Assembly (NCBI RefSeq): GCF_023078275.1
Contig: NC_062975.1
Coordinates: 5,369,141-5,433,140, forward strand
DNA: 64,000 nucleotides
Reading direction: 5' to 3'
Source of the DNA: Leguminivora glycinivorella
Lineage: Eukaryota; Arthropoda; Insecta; Lepidoptera; Tortricidae
Below are positions 52,601-54,404 of this stretch, in pieces. The notes below the pieces were generated by a model, which saw only the letters and a list, made by a program, of their open reading frames with translations, searched no databases and was not told the DNA's origin. Position numbers and translations under genes: made by a program. Position 1 is the first letter of the stretch. The number at the start of each line of letters is the position of its first letter.

Positions 52601-54001
52601 TTATGAGGTCAAGTTCGCTACCCGCTGCGTCTAGTGCAACAAGGTGAGAGAGAGACAGATAGAAAAATAAAGGCAAAAATCAAGGGGTCATCCCCGAACA
52701 CCAAAGTTGAAGAAATTGCAGTTGAAGAAAAGGCGATTCGTGAATTTCGGTGTTCGGAATCCTTCATAATCATATCACCCACTTCTAACTAAGCCTCTCT
52801 TCTAGTATGCCACCTGTCCCGGTCATCCTGAGCTAATATTATCAAATGCAGTCTTCAAATCTTCGTACGCAGCTGCCTAATCTACTAACTATATTGTGTT
52901 GACAGATTTGCACAATGTAACCCTTAAAACACCGTACGTTAAGCTAGGAACATACTACGCGGACGTCCGCGGTCGCGCGACCGCGACCGATCAGTGTGCA
53001 CGGTCTTCGGGACGTGGCTTCGGCTAACCAAAACATCCAGCGAGCCAGATTTCGATCGGACGTCAAGGCCACGTCCACGACCGACGACCGATAGTATGCA
53101 CAGTTAAGTGTATATTCTTTGTCTAGATGCTCACAAGAATCCAGACCATCCAAATATTAATCTATCAATCTTCCATCTTCCAGATCATCACGCAAGGCGG
53201 CGTGACGTACAAGAACGAGCCGTGGCACCGCGAATGCTTCACGTGCACCAACTGCAACACGTCGCTGGCGGGACAGCGGTTCACGTCCCGCGACGAGAAG
53301 CCATACTGCGCCACTTGCTTCGGGGAGCTGTTCGCCAAGCGCTGCACGTCGTGCGCCAAGCCCATCACCGGTCAGTATTCTTACTGTGACGAACAGGGAC
53401 ATAAAAAACAGCTGACGATCTACACAGCTCGCCCGCGAGTCCATACTTGAAGTCGCGTTTTATATATATACGCGAGGATGCAAGTTGTACCAAACCGCCT
53501 GCACTGATCTCAAGTTTTGGCGTGTAGATAACGAATTTGAATTTCTTACACAACTAGAGAACACGTTCTGCAACGGCACGAATTCCATTTCAATTGTTCT
53601 ATTCGTTGATGCATTCTATATTTCATTCCACTTGTAGTTATTACTAGATGGCAGTGGGTTGATTGATGATTTTGCTACTCGACGATAGATGGCGCTAGTA
53701 GACCGACAACATTAGCTTGCACAAAATTAATACTTGATTTCGAATTTTCGGTACTATTTTTATATTGACGCACATCGACGGTGATTTTTTTTTATTGAGT
53801 GTCAAATATGATAGGCAATAATAAAATAAACTTATTTTTACAGGCATCGGCGGCACCCGCTTCATCTCCTTCGAGGACCGCCACTGGCACAACGACTGCT
53901 TCATCTGCGCGCAGTGCCAGACCTCGCTGGTAGGCAAGGGCTTCATCACCGACGCCGCCGACATCATCTGCCCCGAGTGCGCCAAGCAGAAGCTCATGTA
54001 A
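9868..54001 (+). CDS. Lmpt: Limpet, four-and-a-half LIM domain protein (gene model, six exons)
   Basis: Join 9868-10019, 10596-10785, 14669-14843, 52264-52433, 53184-53370 and 53844-54001. All junctions are GT..AG, phases match, and the total is 1032 nt, 343 residues plus TAA. Layout: a basic Ser/Thr-rich N-terminus (1-50), the second finger of LIM1 (about 62-93), then LIM2 (C102-C154), LIM3 (C163-C215), LIM4 (C224-C274) and LIM5 (C283-C337). LIM2-5 keep all eight ligands, for example C102, C105, H124, C127, C130, C133, C151 and C154. LIM1 uses WHSGHFCC, with His where other LIMs have Cys, as in PET-LIM proteins such as testin. LIM proteins of this group are adaptors at actin-based structures, muscle and nucleus; that role is family knowledge. 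The ending CAKQKLM is as I remember Drosophila Limpet. Intron 3 is about 37.4 kb and full of transposons. Confidence 0.93.
10020..10595 (+). other. Lmpt: Lmpt intron 1 (576 bp)
   Basis: It starts GTATGTG and ends TTTTCAG. It is AT-rich with no further gene. The 83-codon open frame running into it from exon 1 is read-through. Confidence 0.75.
10596..10785 (+). CDS. Lmpt: Lmpt exon 2 (LIM1 second finger, start of LIM2)
   Basis: It encodes G51-K114: GEYTKAMNKDWHSGHFCCWQ onward, then C90/C93 closing LIM1, then C102/C105 opening LIM2. It starts in phase 2 after CAG and ends in phase 0 before GTAACC. Full LIM1 domains of PET-LIM proteins have a CxxC just before a GEYT-like segment, so this exon is built to be joined to a different upstream exon in a longer isoform. 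No such exon is seen in 1-9867. Confidence 0.92.
10786..13330 (+). other. Lmpt: Lmpt intron 2, 5' part
   Basis: No exon is supported. Two stretches are less AT-rich than the rest: 11570-11700 (Pro/Thr-rich in translation) and 12110-12420. They show no repeat pair within the window and could be regulatory sequence or unrecognised alternative exons, but nothing here decides it. Confidence 0.35.
13331..13392 (+). mobile_element. short LINE 3'-end remnant
   Basis: GTTGTTAAAGTGGACCCTAG, GGCTCCCAAAAGCCGTGGCA and AATGCC match 3132-3190 of the LINE tail at 2975-3205. Only about 60 bp remains. Confidence 0.55.
13686..13844. repeat. perfect 55-bp foldback hairpin
   Basis: The left arm 13686-13740 (starting ATAACTATTTTTAAAAACCG) is an exact reverse complement of 13790-13844, around a 49-bp loop with GAGACCACGGGGACAACGCC. 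A decayed relative is at 800-862. The arms are identical, so the copy is either young or under gene conversion. It sits in Lmpt intron 2 and would fold in the pre-mRNA. Confidence 0.85.
13845..14337. other. intron 2 stretch, no feature seen
   Basis: AT-rich, with no repeat pair or coding signal noticed. Confidence 0.35.
14338..14385 (-). mobile_element. RTE-like LINE 3' terminus with (ATAC)n
   Basis: A (ATAC)n run is followed by CAATCACGCCTGCATCCCAC. The same junction (ATAC)n-CAATCACGCCTG-TTTCCC marks the 3' end of the - strand LINE at 39656-40046, so this is a very short, 5'-truncated copy of the same family. Confidence 0.6.
14669..14843 (+). CDS. Lmpt: Lmpt exon 3 (LIM2 remainder, start of LIM3)
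   Basis: It encodes D115-A172 plus the first base of G173. LIM2 ligands H124, C127, C130, C133, C151 and C154 are here, followed by C163/C166 of LIM3. It is preceded by TTTCCAG and followed by GTGAGT, running phase 0 to phase 1. Its 3' border splits a Gly codon after RAG, the same place and phase as the end of exon 5 (ITG). Confidence 0.93.
14844..15725 (+). other. Lmpt: start of Lmpt intron 3, no feature seen
   Basis: The intron begins GTGAGTA. Open frames at 14729-15007 and 15004-15249 are read-through or chance. No repeat was recognised. Confidence 0.4.
15726..15850. repeat. MITE family M2, intact copy
   Basis: GTTTTCACATTACCCGATCT (15726-) is matched in inverted form by GATCTCATAATGTGAAAAC (to 15850), with GATATCGGATGT pairing to ACATCCGATAT inside. 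A second copy, split by a large insertion, forms the outer shell at 16452-18023. Confidence 0.7.
16036..16182. repeat. MITE with GCCTAGCCGAATT ends, copy 2
   Basis: Shares TAGCCGAAT, TCTGGCTCTGTCGC and GAGCGATAGAGATAG with 6218-6366 and has inverted ends CGCCTAGCC and GGCTAGGTGCC. The sequence just before it (15968-16030) is also GC-rich with GCGAAGCGAAACG words. Confidence 0.6.
16490..16745. repeat. hairpin minisatellite, left block (about 89-bp period)
   Basis: About 2.9 units; GTTTGGTAACC recurs at 16595 and 16684. Each unit is itself a hairpin: TAACCGGCTTTGAAACGGGA is followed by TCCCGTGTTGTAACTGGTTA. Open frames over it are repeat translations. Confidence 0.75.
17015..17195 (+). mobile_element. 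Helitron-like element, second family
   Basis: It contains ACAAAGTCGCTTTCGCTGTC, CTACGCAACGGATTTTGATG and a 3' end GCGAAGCCGGGGCGGGCAGC followed by TAG|T. CTAG plus a preceding GC hairpin fits Helitrons. The 5' TC end is not clear, so the start is approximate. Confidence 0.5.
17196..17410 (+). mobile_element. retroposon 3' tail
   Basis: This AT-rich segment ends GAAAAATAAACTATAAATAA, a polyadenylation signal plus TAAA-type tail, immediately before the foldback sequence resumes at about 17412. No coding region remains. Confidence 0.4.
17670..17945. repeat. hairpin minisatellite, right block, inverted
   Basis: Three units start with GATACGTAACC, CATACGTAACC and AATACGTAACC (about 17685, 17775, 17864; period 89-90) and each carries TAGTTACCAAACGGTAC. 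In reverse complement they resemble the left block, making the pair of blocks an inverted repeat. Confidence 0.7.
18515..18655. repeat. MITE family M3, copy 1
   Basis: TACAGTCAACCAATTGGAAC pairs with GTTCCAATTGGTTGACTATA; CTTAGGCCACT and AGTGGCCTAGG pair inside. A second copy is at 45150-45298. TA at the boundary suggests a Tc1/mariner relative (inference). Confidence 0.75.
18656..20165 (+). other. intron 3 stretch, no feature seen
   Basis: AT-rich intron sequence without a recognised repeat or coding signal. Confidence 0.35.
20166..20210. repeat. perfect 21-bp hairpin with 3-nt loop
   Basis: AAAATCATTGATATTATTGA plus G (20166-20186), loop AAG, then the exact inverse to 20210. The AT-rich arms make a snap-back structure; there is no second copy in the window. 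The open frame that crosses it on the - strand (20108-20317) is chance. Confidence 0.8.
20211..21289 (+). other. intron 3 stretch, no gene seen
   Basis: Contains TTTATACCACGTCGGTGGCA near 20562, also present as TTTATACCACGTCGGTAGCA near 1502, each followed by AACAGGTA; a shared short repeat fragment. Nothing else was recognised. Confidence 0.4.
21290..21480. repeat. palindrome-rich CGCTTCGCTCG repeat
   Basis: GAACCACTCGCTTCGCTCGT followed by GGTTC is a hairpin at its centre. Further out, ACTCGCAAG and CTTGCTCG, and ACTCGGGTGC and CACACTCGGCG, are partly paired. A foldback-like element; family not recognised. Confidence 0.45.
21481..22608 (+). other. intron 3 stretch, no gene seen
   Basis: Two overlapping open frames near 22155-22452 lie on opposite strands and lack any recognisable family. 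Confidence 0.35.
22609..22648. repeat. (TA)n microsatellite
   Basis: About 40 bp of uninterrupted AT dinucleotides. Confidence 0.95.
22650..23100 (+). mobile_element. LINE 3' UTR with (ATTTC)n tail
   Basis: GGCCCGCCGAGTTTCTTGCC at 22921 and GTAATATGCCTACTTGG, then AAAAAATAAATATTTC, lead into a (ATTTC)n tail ending at about 23095. This order is a familiar 3' end of lepidopteran non-LTR elements. The coding part is lost and the 5' limit is uncertain. Confidence 0.5.
23463..23725 (+). mobile_element. tRNA-derived SINE, near full length
   Basis: The head GACCGGTCTGGCTCAGTTGG (box A) and GGGTTCGAATCCTGG (box B) is a tRNA-like pol III promoter. It is followed by the tRNA-unrelated body (CACAGATATTTGCTCCTGAG, TAAGTATGTATTTATCTATT) and a tail CTAAGTTGATCTGTTGTAAG. 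A - strand relative of the head is at 32171-32300 and a 3' fragment at 5653-5751. Confidence 0.8.
23726..24506 (+). other. intron 3 stretch, no feature seen
   Basis: AT-rich, nothing recognised on either strand. Confidence 0.35.
24507..24790. repeat. long foldback element, about 90-bp arms
   Basis: ATACAGTATGTAAACTAACG (24507-) pairs with CGTTAGTTTACATACATACT (to 24786), continuing through ACTGTA, GTAAATGTCCAGGTGATACT and AAACTTTTACTATGGGA. Arm identity is high, the loop is about 100 bp, and there is no second copy here. Confidence 0.8.
24791..26534 (+). other. intron 3 stretch; retroposon tail fragment near 26.1 kb
   Basis: Positions 26112-26165 read on - as ACTGTCTGTTTTATGTGCAA followed by TAAATAAAT, a retroposon 3' tail like those at 1694 and 5465. 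Positions 26325-26520 become GC-richer just before the coding-like segment at 26535. The rest shows nothing. Confidence 0.4.
26535..26754 (+). CDS. unrecognised coding-like exon inside Lmpt intron 3
   Basis: An ATG preceded by AGTAAA opens a frame of 73 full codons to a possible donor GCAG|GTTGGA. The translation (MSADVLSDDLKSRLHLTTKT onward, then VGQDRIRRARENNEDVAILS, ending DPRKTIAG) has balanced amino-acid composition, unlike the AT-driven frames around it. The region just upstream (26325-26520) is GC-rich like a 5' UTR. I do not recognise the family, and I cannot find a partner exon. It could be the first exon of a nested gene, a retrocopy fragment, or transposon-derived. If the donor is unused the frame runs to a stop at 26870, with a His/Tyr-rich chance tail. 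Confidence 0.35.
26871..28344 (+). other. intron 3 stretch, no gene seen
   Basis: AT-rich; no repeat pair or exon partner for 26535-26754 was recognised. Confidence 0.35.
28785..29109. repeat. foldback element GGGGGCCGATTTTTGAAT, inner shell
   Basis: GGGGGCCGATTTTTGAATCT, then CACGGCGTTCGAATTC and AGAAAATTGT, pairs with the inverse ending at 29109. Another member with the same ends and a different middle is at 30236-30362. Confidence 0.8.
28905..29022 (+). mobile_element. tRNA-derived SINE-like insertion
   Basis: GGACCGATAGCCGAGTGG (box A-like) and CTGGTTCGATTCCAGC (box B plus T-stem) form a tRNA-like head. Only about five of seven acceptor-stem pairs form (GGACCGA against TCGGAGC), so it is not a working tRNA. 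A T-rich tail with TATATGACATTTATTTAATG follows. Confidence 0.55.
29204..30235 (+). other. intron 3 stretch, no feature seen
   Basis: AT-rich without recognisable genes or repeat pairs. Confidence 0.35.
30236..30362. repeat. foldback element, same ends as 28785-29109
   Basis: GGGCCGATTTTTGATTCTCA, then CGCGTTCGAATTCAG, pairs with CGAGATTCAAAAATCGCCCT at the right end. The middle differs from the 28.8-kb copy. Confidence 0.65.
30363..32170 (+). other. intron 3 stretch, no gene seen
   Basis: AT-rich. A GC-rich block at 32020-32100 precedes the SINE at 32171-32300 and may be part of another repeat. No exon is supported. Confidence 0.35.
32171..32300 (-). mobile_element. tRNA-derived SINE, - strand
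   Basis: On the - strand: GACCGGCCTGGCGCAGTCGG, then TAGTGACCCTGCCTATTAAG, then TTTCGAATCCCGGTAAGAGC and a (TAAA)n tail. It is the same head as the SINE at 23463-23725, with a short body. Confidence 0.75.
32428..32687. repeat. near-perfect 260-bp foldback MITE with TTA target
   Basis: TTA|GGCCGATAGTCCACTATC at the left pairs with GATAGTGGACTATCGGCC|TTA at the right. Pairing continues through nearly the whole length (CATATGTTTATCAT, ATGATCATAGGCAACAT, TTTTTCTTCACGTTGGA, GGCATACAGAC, CTATGATCATAT), leaving a tiny AT loop. A 3-bp TTA duplication fits PIF/Harbinger-type MITEs; the class is inference. Confidence 0.8.
33110..33193. repeat. short foldback
   Basis: AGACTATTTCTATTTTAAAA plus ATAGTA (33111-33136) pairs with the inverted TTTTAAAAATAGAAGTCT ending at 33192. 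The loop contains an imperfect CCTAATATTAGG palindrome. Confidence 0.65.
33194..33990 (+). other. intron 3 stretch, no feature seen
   Basis: AT-rich, nothing recognised. Confidence 0.35.
33991..34312. repeat. MITE with CTGAGCATTTCT ends
   Basis: CCTGAGCATTTCTTTTTTTT then TGCCA pairs with TTGGCAAAAAAAAAAAGAAA then TGCTCAG. The 130-codon + frame across it (34028-34420) is AT-rich and Phe/Leu/Lys-heavy and is not a gene. Confidence 0.6.
34313..35821 (+). other. intron 3 stretch, no gene seen
   Basis: AT-rich. A slightly GC-richer stretch at 34715-34830 gives a chance frame; no exon is supported. Confidence 0.35.
35822..36124 (+). mobile_element. 303-bp non-autonomous element, 8-bp target duplication, copy 1
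   Basis: The duplication TCGCCGTC lies at 35814-35821 and again at 36125-36132. The element runs CATAGATGTC ... TTCTGTG, with short inverted CAYAGA/TCTGTG ends. It is nearly identical to 56808-57130. An 8-bp duplication with CA...TG ends fits hAT or P-element superfamilies. A 26-residue frame at 35975-36055 starts MPRYVIFNCNNT, which faintly resembles a THAP-domain start of P-type transposases (inference). Confidence 0.8.
36172..36338. repeat. MITE with ATGTAGTG..AAAAG ends, copy 2
   Basis: The same inverted ends and interior (TACGTATTTTTCCGGAA, CATCTTGTACTGAGACTGAC) as 4341-4503. Confidence 0.75.
36339..37453 (+). other. intron 3 stretch, no gene seen
   Basis: AT-rich apart from a short GC-richer patch at 36800-36860. 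Nothing recognised. Confidence 0.35.
37468..38266 (+). pseudogene. R2/R4-type LINE ORF, C-terminal part with one stop codon
   Basis: The same reading frame runs before and after the TAG following HLANG (37754-37756 region). Upstream is ADRKAVWESKQLHGRFYKAL then NWLRFGDLFGETEGFACAIA, a region that precedes the CCHC in such elements. Downstream is the nuclease domain. No start codon of its own exists because the element is truncated. Product if read: about 265 residues in two parts; not functional for retrotransposition. Confidence 0.8.
37468..38427 (+). mobile_element. 5'-truncated LINE with restriction-like endonuclease, 14-bp target duplication
   Basis: AATTATAAAGTACC flanks it at 37454-37467 and 38428-38441. 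The frame is open from the left edge to 38266 except for one TAG at 37754-37756 and encodes the C-terminal part of an R2/R4-type LINE protein. It has a CCHC motif (CRACRRPGESLRHIISGC), then HNLVARIIHQQLALQYGL, then the endonuclease core NKPDIVIIDRSQRRAVLVDI with PD...D spacing, ending RIVRRFLSLQP. These are the zinc knuckle and PD-(D/E)xK nuclease of the family; reverse transcriptase is lost. The 3' UTR ends ATGAATAAAGAG without a poly-A tail. The single nonsense codon and intact duplication mean a recent insertion. Confidence 0.88.
38640..38738. repeat. GC-rich foldback
   Basis: CGTAGCGTCGGGCCAACTGT then ATGG (38654-38677) pairs exactly with the inverse at 38706-38729, and TCTAGC flanks at 38638 resemble GCTAGA at the right. 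The loop is GC-rich (GACGCCGCGTAGGCGCGGC). Confidence 0.7.
38739..39639 (+). other. intron 3 stretch, no gene seen
   Basis: Contains one GGGGTGAATAGGG motif near 39575 (see 40317-40420) and the common AGGGTTCCG motif near 39511, also seen at 17568. No exon. Confidence 0.35.
39656..40046 (-). mobile_element. 5'-truncated RTE-like LINE, 16-bp target duplication
   Basis: AAATAATATATTTACA flanks at 39640-39655 and 40047-40062. The - strand frame is intact from the truncation point to its stop and reads IRNSVIREKCGVDVDVVTKI, then GMLRWFGHVERMDERRLTKK, then GRPRRTFLDQIGEILQKGQV, ending ISAYPSGKQA. The FGHV and GRPRRTW-like motifs are standard at the C-terminus of RTE-like LINE polymerases (clade inferred). 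The 3' end is CAGGCGTGATTGTATGTATG with a (TATG)n tail. No frameshift or stop in about 120 codons: a young insertion. Confidence 0.87.
40317..40420 (+). repeat. GGGGTGAATAGG motif cluster
   Basis: Four near-copies within 100 bp: GGGTGAATAGGA, GGGTGAATAGG, GGGTGATTAGGG and GGGTGAATTGGG. Further ones are at 39575, 42004, 42168 and 42189, so a degenerate motif recurs over about 2.6 kb. Confidence 0.6.
40978..41128 (-). mobile_element. second tRNA-derived SINE family, - strand
   Basis: On -: GGTGGCCTAGTGGTAATGAC (box A) and ACCCGGGTTCGATTCCCGGC (box B) with CTCGGCCACC, then GCCTTGTCGTTTTTTCTTTC and a (TATG)n tail. The T-arm is intact but the D-arm/anticodon region is too long for a tRNA. A partial + copy is at 41322-41420. 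Confidence 0.7.
41192..41316. repeat. MITE family M4, copy 1
   Basis: TTAAGGCCCTTTTGCACCAA pairs with TTGGTGCAAGTGGCACTTA. The interior CTCGGGGTTAGTGGGCTGTC and GGTGGGTTAACCCTC match the inverse-oriented copy at 55500-55611. Confidence 0.75.
41322..41420 (+). mobile_element. second SINE family, + strand partial copy
   Basis: GGCGGGTTCGATTCACGGCT, CAGCCACCAGGAGGCCTTGT and CGTTCTTACTTTCG match the - strand copy 200 bp away. Together the pair forms an inverted repeat around MITE M4. Confidence 0.6.
41464..41733 (+). other. coding-like remnant, not identified
   Basis: An 89-codon frame contains RPFHTRFISRERKYNLPTIN and KLPTFVTKLFQKYLSHYQF, which has the feel of a LINE C-terminus, but I cannot assign it. 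No splice sites or repeat partner support it. Confidence 0.2.
41734..42629 (+). other. intron 3 stretch with GGTGAATAGGG motifs
   Basis: Holds three of the GGGGTGAATAGG-type motifs (42004, 42168, 42189) and AGAGATGGCGCTG at 41918. No gene. Confidence 0.4.
42637..43200. repeat. foldback region with GGGGTAACATTGACC ends
   Basis: GGGGTAACATTGACCA (about 42652) is inverted as TGGTCAATGTAACCCC (to about 43190). Nested at 43074-43182 is an almost complete palindrome: ACTTCTACATTTAATGGGTA pairs with TACCCATTAAATGTAGAAGC around AAA. Two more AAGTAACCCCAA blocks lie between. Confidence 0.6.
43502..43600. repeat. dispersed repeat, copy 2 (copy 1 at 179-283)
   Basis: ACATAACATCTAGGTATTTA and GCGACTGCAACTGGTACAGG align with 179-283. 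Confidence 0.6.
43972..44078. repeat. foldback with GATAAAACAT core
   Basis: GGCAATCATGGTCGCGCGAT, then AAATGATAAAACATC, pairs with GATGTTTTATCATTTAGCAC then GCGACCATAATTGTTTGCC. CCCTATC/GATAGGG pair near the loop. Confidence 0.7.
44593..44726. repeat. foldback with TGTGTCGCTTAACTTCAAAC ends
   Basis: TGTGTCGCTTAACTTCAAAC followed by TTAGGTAAATCCATTCTGC is inverted exactly except for one base at 44687-44726. Confidence 0.75.
44853..44991. repeat. MITE with GCCACACAT ends
   Basis: AAAGCTGGGCCACACATGCG, then CGTTTTGA, pairs with TCAAAACGCTTTATGTGTGG plus CGGAAGCTTT. The interior holds GCGTTAGCGCAATGATAGCG and inverted GCTACGCTATC. Confidence 0.6.
45150..45298. repeat. MITE family M3, copy 2
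   Basis: TACAGTCAACCAATCTGAAT, then CCTAGGCCACT, pairs with AGTGGCCTAGGATTCTAATC then GGTTGACTGTA. Same family as 18515-18655, different middle. Confidence 0.75.
45571..45860. repeat. dispersed repeat, copy 2 (copy 1 at 3607-3890)
   Basis: Aligns along its whole length with 3607-3890 (GGGACGCTCGGCTAGATGGC, TATGGGCCAAATTGTCAAAA). Confidence 0.7.
45861..47605 (+). other. intron 3 stretch, no gene supported
   Basis: AT-rich with frames of biased composition (46447-46716) and one longer frame at 47068-47355 without family resemblance. No splice-site-bounded exon was found. Confidence 0.35.
47606..47788. repeat. MITE with TACAGCGGGG ends
   Basis: TACAGCGGGGCAAATCTCGA, then CTGG, pairs with CCAGTCGAGATTTTCCCCAT then TGTA. 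TTTTTCCATGTTTTACA and TGGAAAACATGG pair internally. Confidence 0.65.
47789..48512 (+). other. intron 3 stretch, no feature seen
   Basis: AT-rich; nothing recognised. Confidence 0.35.
48513..48634. repeat. MITE family M1, decayed copy
   Basis: ATAAAGTTCGTTTGTCCTTT and AAACGAACTTTATGGGCTTG match the M1 interior, and GGTTATGAATAAGGGGGTA is its right end. The left end has diverged. Confidence 0.6.
48635..49998 (+). other. intron 3 stretch, no gene seen
   Basis: AT-rich. The 73-codon frame at 48957-49178 has no recognised family. Confidence 0.35.
49999..50123. repeat. MITE family M1, intact 125-bp copy
   Basis: ACCCCCTTATTCATAAACGT then ACTCTAAAG at the left is exactly inverted at the right end, flanked by TA on both sides. 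This intact copy defines the family and shows where the 5376-5652 copy was interrupted. Confidence 0.85.
50126..52263 (+). other. Lmpt: end of Lmpt intron 3, no gene seen
   Basis: The intron ends CTCCCCCAG at 52263. The 89-codon - strand frame at 51226-51495 overlaps unexplained sequence and is not assigned. Confidence 0.4.
52264..52433 (+). CDS. Lmpt: Lmpt exon 4 (LIM3 remainder, start of LIM4)
   Basis: It encodes the rest of G173 to K229: TKKMEYKTRQWHEKCFCCVV onward. LIM3 ligands H185, C188, C191, C194, C212 and C215 and the LIM4 opening pair C224/C227 are present. Acceptor CCCCCAG, donor GTAAGA, phase 1 to 0. A damaged copy of its 3' two thirds follows at 52527-52643. Confidence 0.93.
52527..52643 (+). 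pseudogene. broken partial duplicate of Lmpt exon 4
   Basis: It matches 52318-52433 of exon 4 with few changes (GTGCGTAGTGTGCAAGAACC at the start, TGCAACAAG|GTGAG at the end). A 1-bp deletion in the segment for SFIPRE (52560-52573) shifts the frame, and AAG for K226 is TAG. The 5' part, including H185 and the splice acceptor, is missing, but a donor-like GTGAGA persists. It cannot give a LIM domain. It is a tandem duplication of about 115 bp, roughly 210 bp downstream of the original. Confidence 0.9.
52940..53108. repeat. GC-rich repeat-like block in intron 4
   Basis: AAGCTAGGAACATACTACGC, then GGACGTCCGCGGTCGCGCGA, ... CGACCGATAGTATGCACAGT then TAAG. The ends are loosely inverted (ACATACTA / TAGTATGC) and the interior is full of CGCGACCG words. 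Probably a MITE. Confidence 0.45.
53184..53370 (+). CDS. Lmpt: Lmpt exon 5 (LIM4 remainder, start of LIM5)
   Basis: It encodes I230-T291 plus one base of G292, with LIM4 ligands H244, C247, C250, C253, C271 and C274, and C283/C286 of LIM5. Phase 0 to 1, acceptor CTTCCAG, donor GTCAGT. Its phases and end position mirror exon 3. Confidence 0.93.
53371..53843 (+). other. Lmpt: Lmpt intron 5 (473 bp)
   Basis: Starts GTCAGT, ends TTTTTACAG. Contains GATAGATGGCGCTAGTAG at 53684, a motif shared with the dispersed repeats at 3.7 and 45.7 kb. No coding content. Confidence 0.75.
53844..54001 (+). CDS. Lmpt: Lmpt exon 6 (LIM5 remainder, stop)
   Basis: It encodes the rest of G292 to M343, then TAA: IGGTRFISFEDRHWHNDCFI onward to CPECAKQKLM. 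LIM5 ligands H307, C310, C313, C316, C334 and C337 are present. The last codons CTC ATG TAA contain AT|GTAAAC, a possible splice donor at 53997/53998 that would remove the stop. Confidence 0.92.
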
Positions 54002-54221
54002 ACACACCACACACACAACGCCAAGTCGACTAACGAACGCCACCGTGACGCAATCACGCGCTTACATTAAAACTGCGCCGGTTTCGATATTCAAATTTCA
54101 AAATTGGAATGCGCTTTCAACAGCGGCCATTTTGTGCCGCAGATAATGCAATTTAATTCGCTTTTTTTTCTAACAGCACGATTTTTCAGCCAAACTGATT
54201 CGTGTTTAATTTGTGGTGCAG
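53998..54221 (+). other. Lmpt: possible retained intron (224 bp) in Lmpt 3' region
   Basis: GTAAAC at 53998 and TGTGGTGCAG ending at 54221. If retained, translation stops at TAA within the donor. If removed, the frame continues into 54222-54348. Other AGs (54176 after a TTTTTTTTCTAAC tract, and 54189) give short tails of fewer than 20 codons. Confidence 0.5.
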
Positions 54222-54348
54222 CGAAAAAACCGTACTGCCGGTAGTCGCTAGCGCCAAGGACTGGGTCGAGTCGAAGGGACGCGACCCGCCGAGAGACCTG
54301 TTCGACCTTGTCGACGCGACCAACTTCCGAAAAGGCAAATTAGTCTGA
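54222..54348 (+). CDS. Lmpt: possible Lmpt alternative terminal exon
   Basis: Joined to position 53997 (AT|C), it replaces M343 by Ile and adds 41 residues: EKTVLPVVASAKDWVESKGR, then DPPRDLFDLVDATNFRKGKL, V, stop. The frame is open throughout, GC content rises sharply within it and falls outside, and codons look like the LIM exons. The total would be 384 residues. I recognise no domain; it is acidic/basic mixed without Cys pairs. An independent small gene is less likely because it has no ATG. Confidence is limited because the donor GTAAAC is moderate and the acceptor tract weak. Confidence 0.6.
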
Positions 54349-54398
54349 CCGAAGCGTTGCTAATATTTTTATACAAAAATTCGAGAAAAACTAAAAAA

Positions 54399-54404
54399 AA
54401 TAAA
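54399..54404 (+). terminator. Lmpt: candidate polyadenylation signal (proximal)
   Basis: AATAAA, 51 bp after the stop of the longer Lmpt C-terminus and about 400 bp after the TAA of the shorter one. Confidence 0.45.

Larger units (their letters stand above)
52434..53183 (+). other. Lmpt: Lmpt intron 4 (750 bp)
   Basis: Holds the duplicated exon fragment (52527-52643) and a GC-rich repeat (52940-53108). It ends ATCTTCCAG. Confidence 0.8.

Noticed and set aside
52527..52643. Mutually exclusive alternative exon 4
   Set aside because: No acceptor, lacks the first half of the finger, and has a 1-bp deletion.
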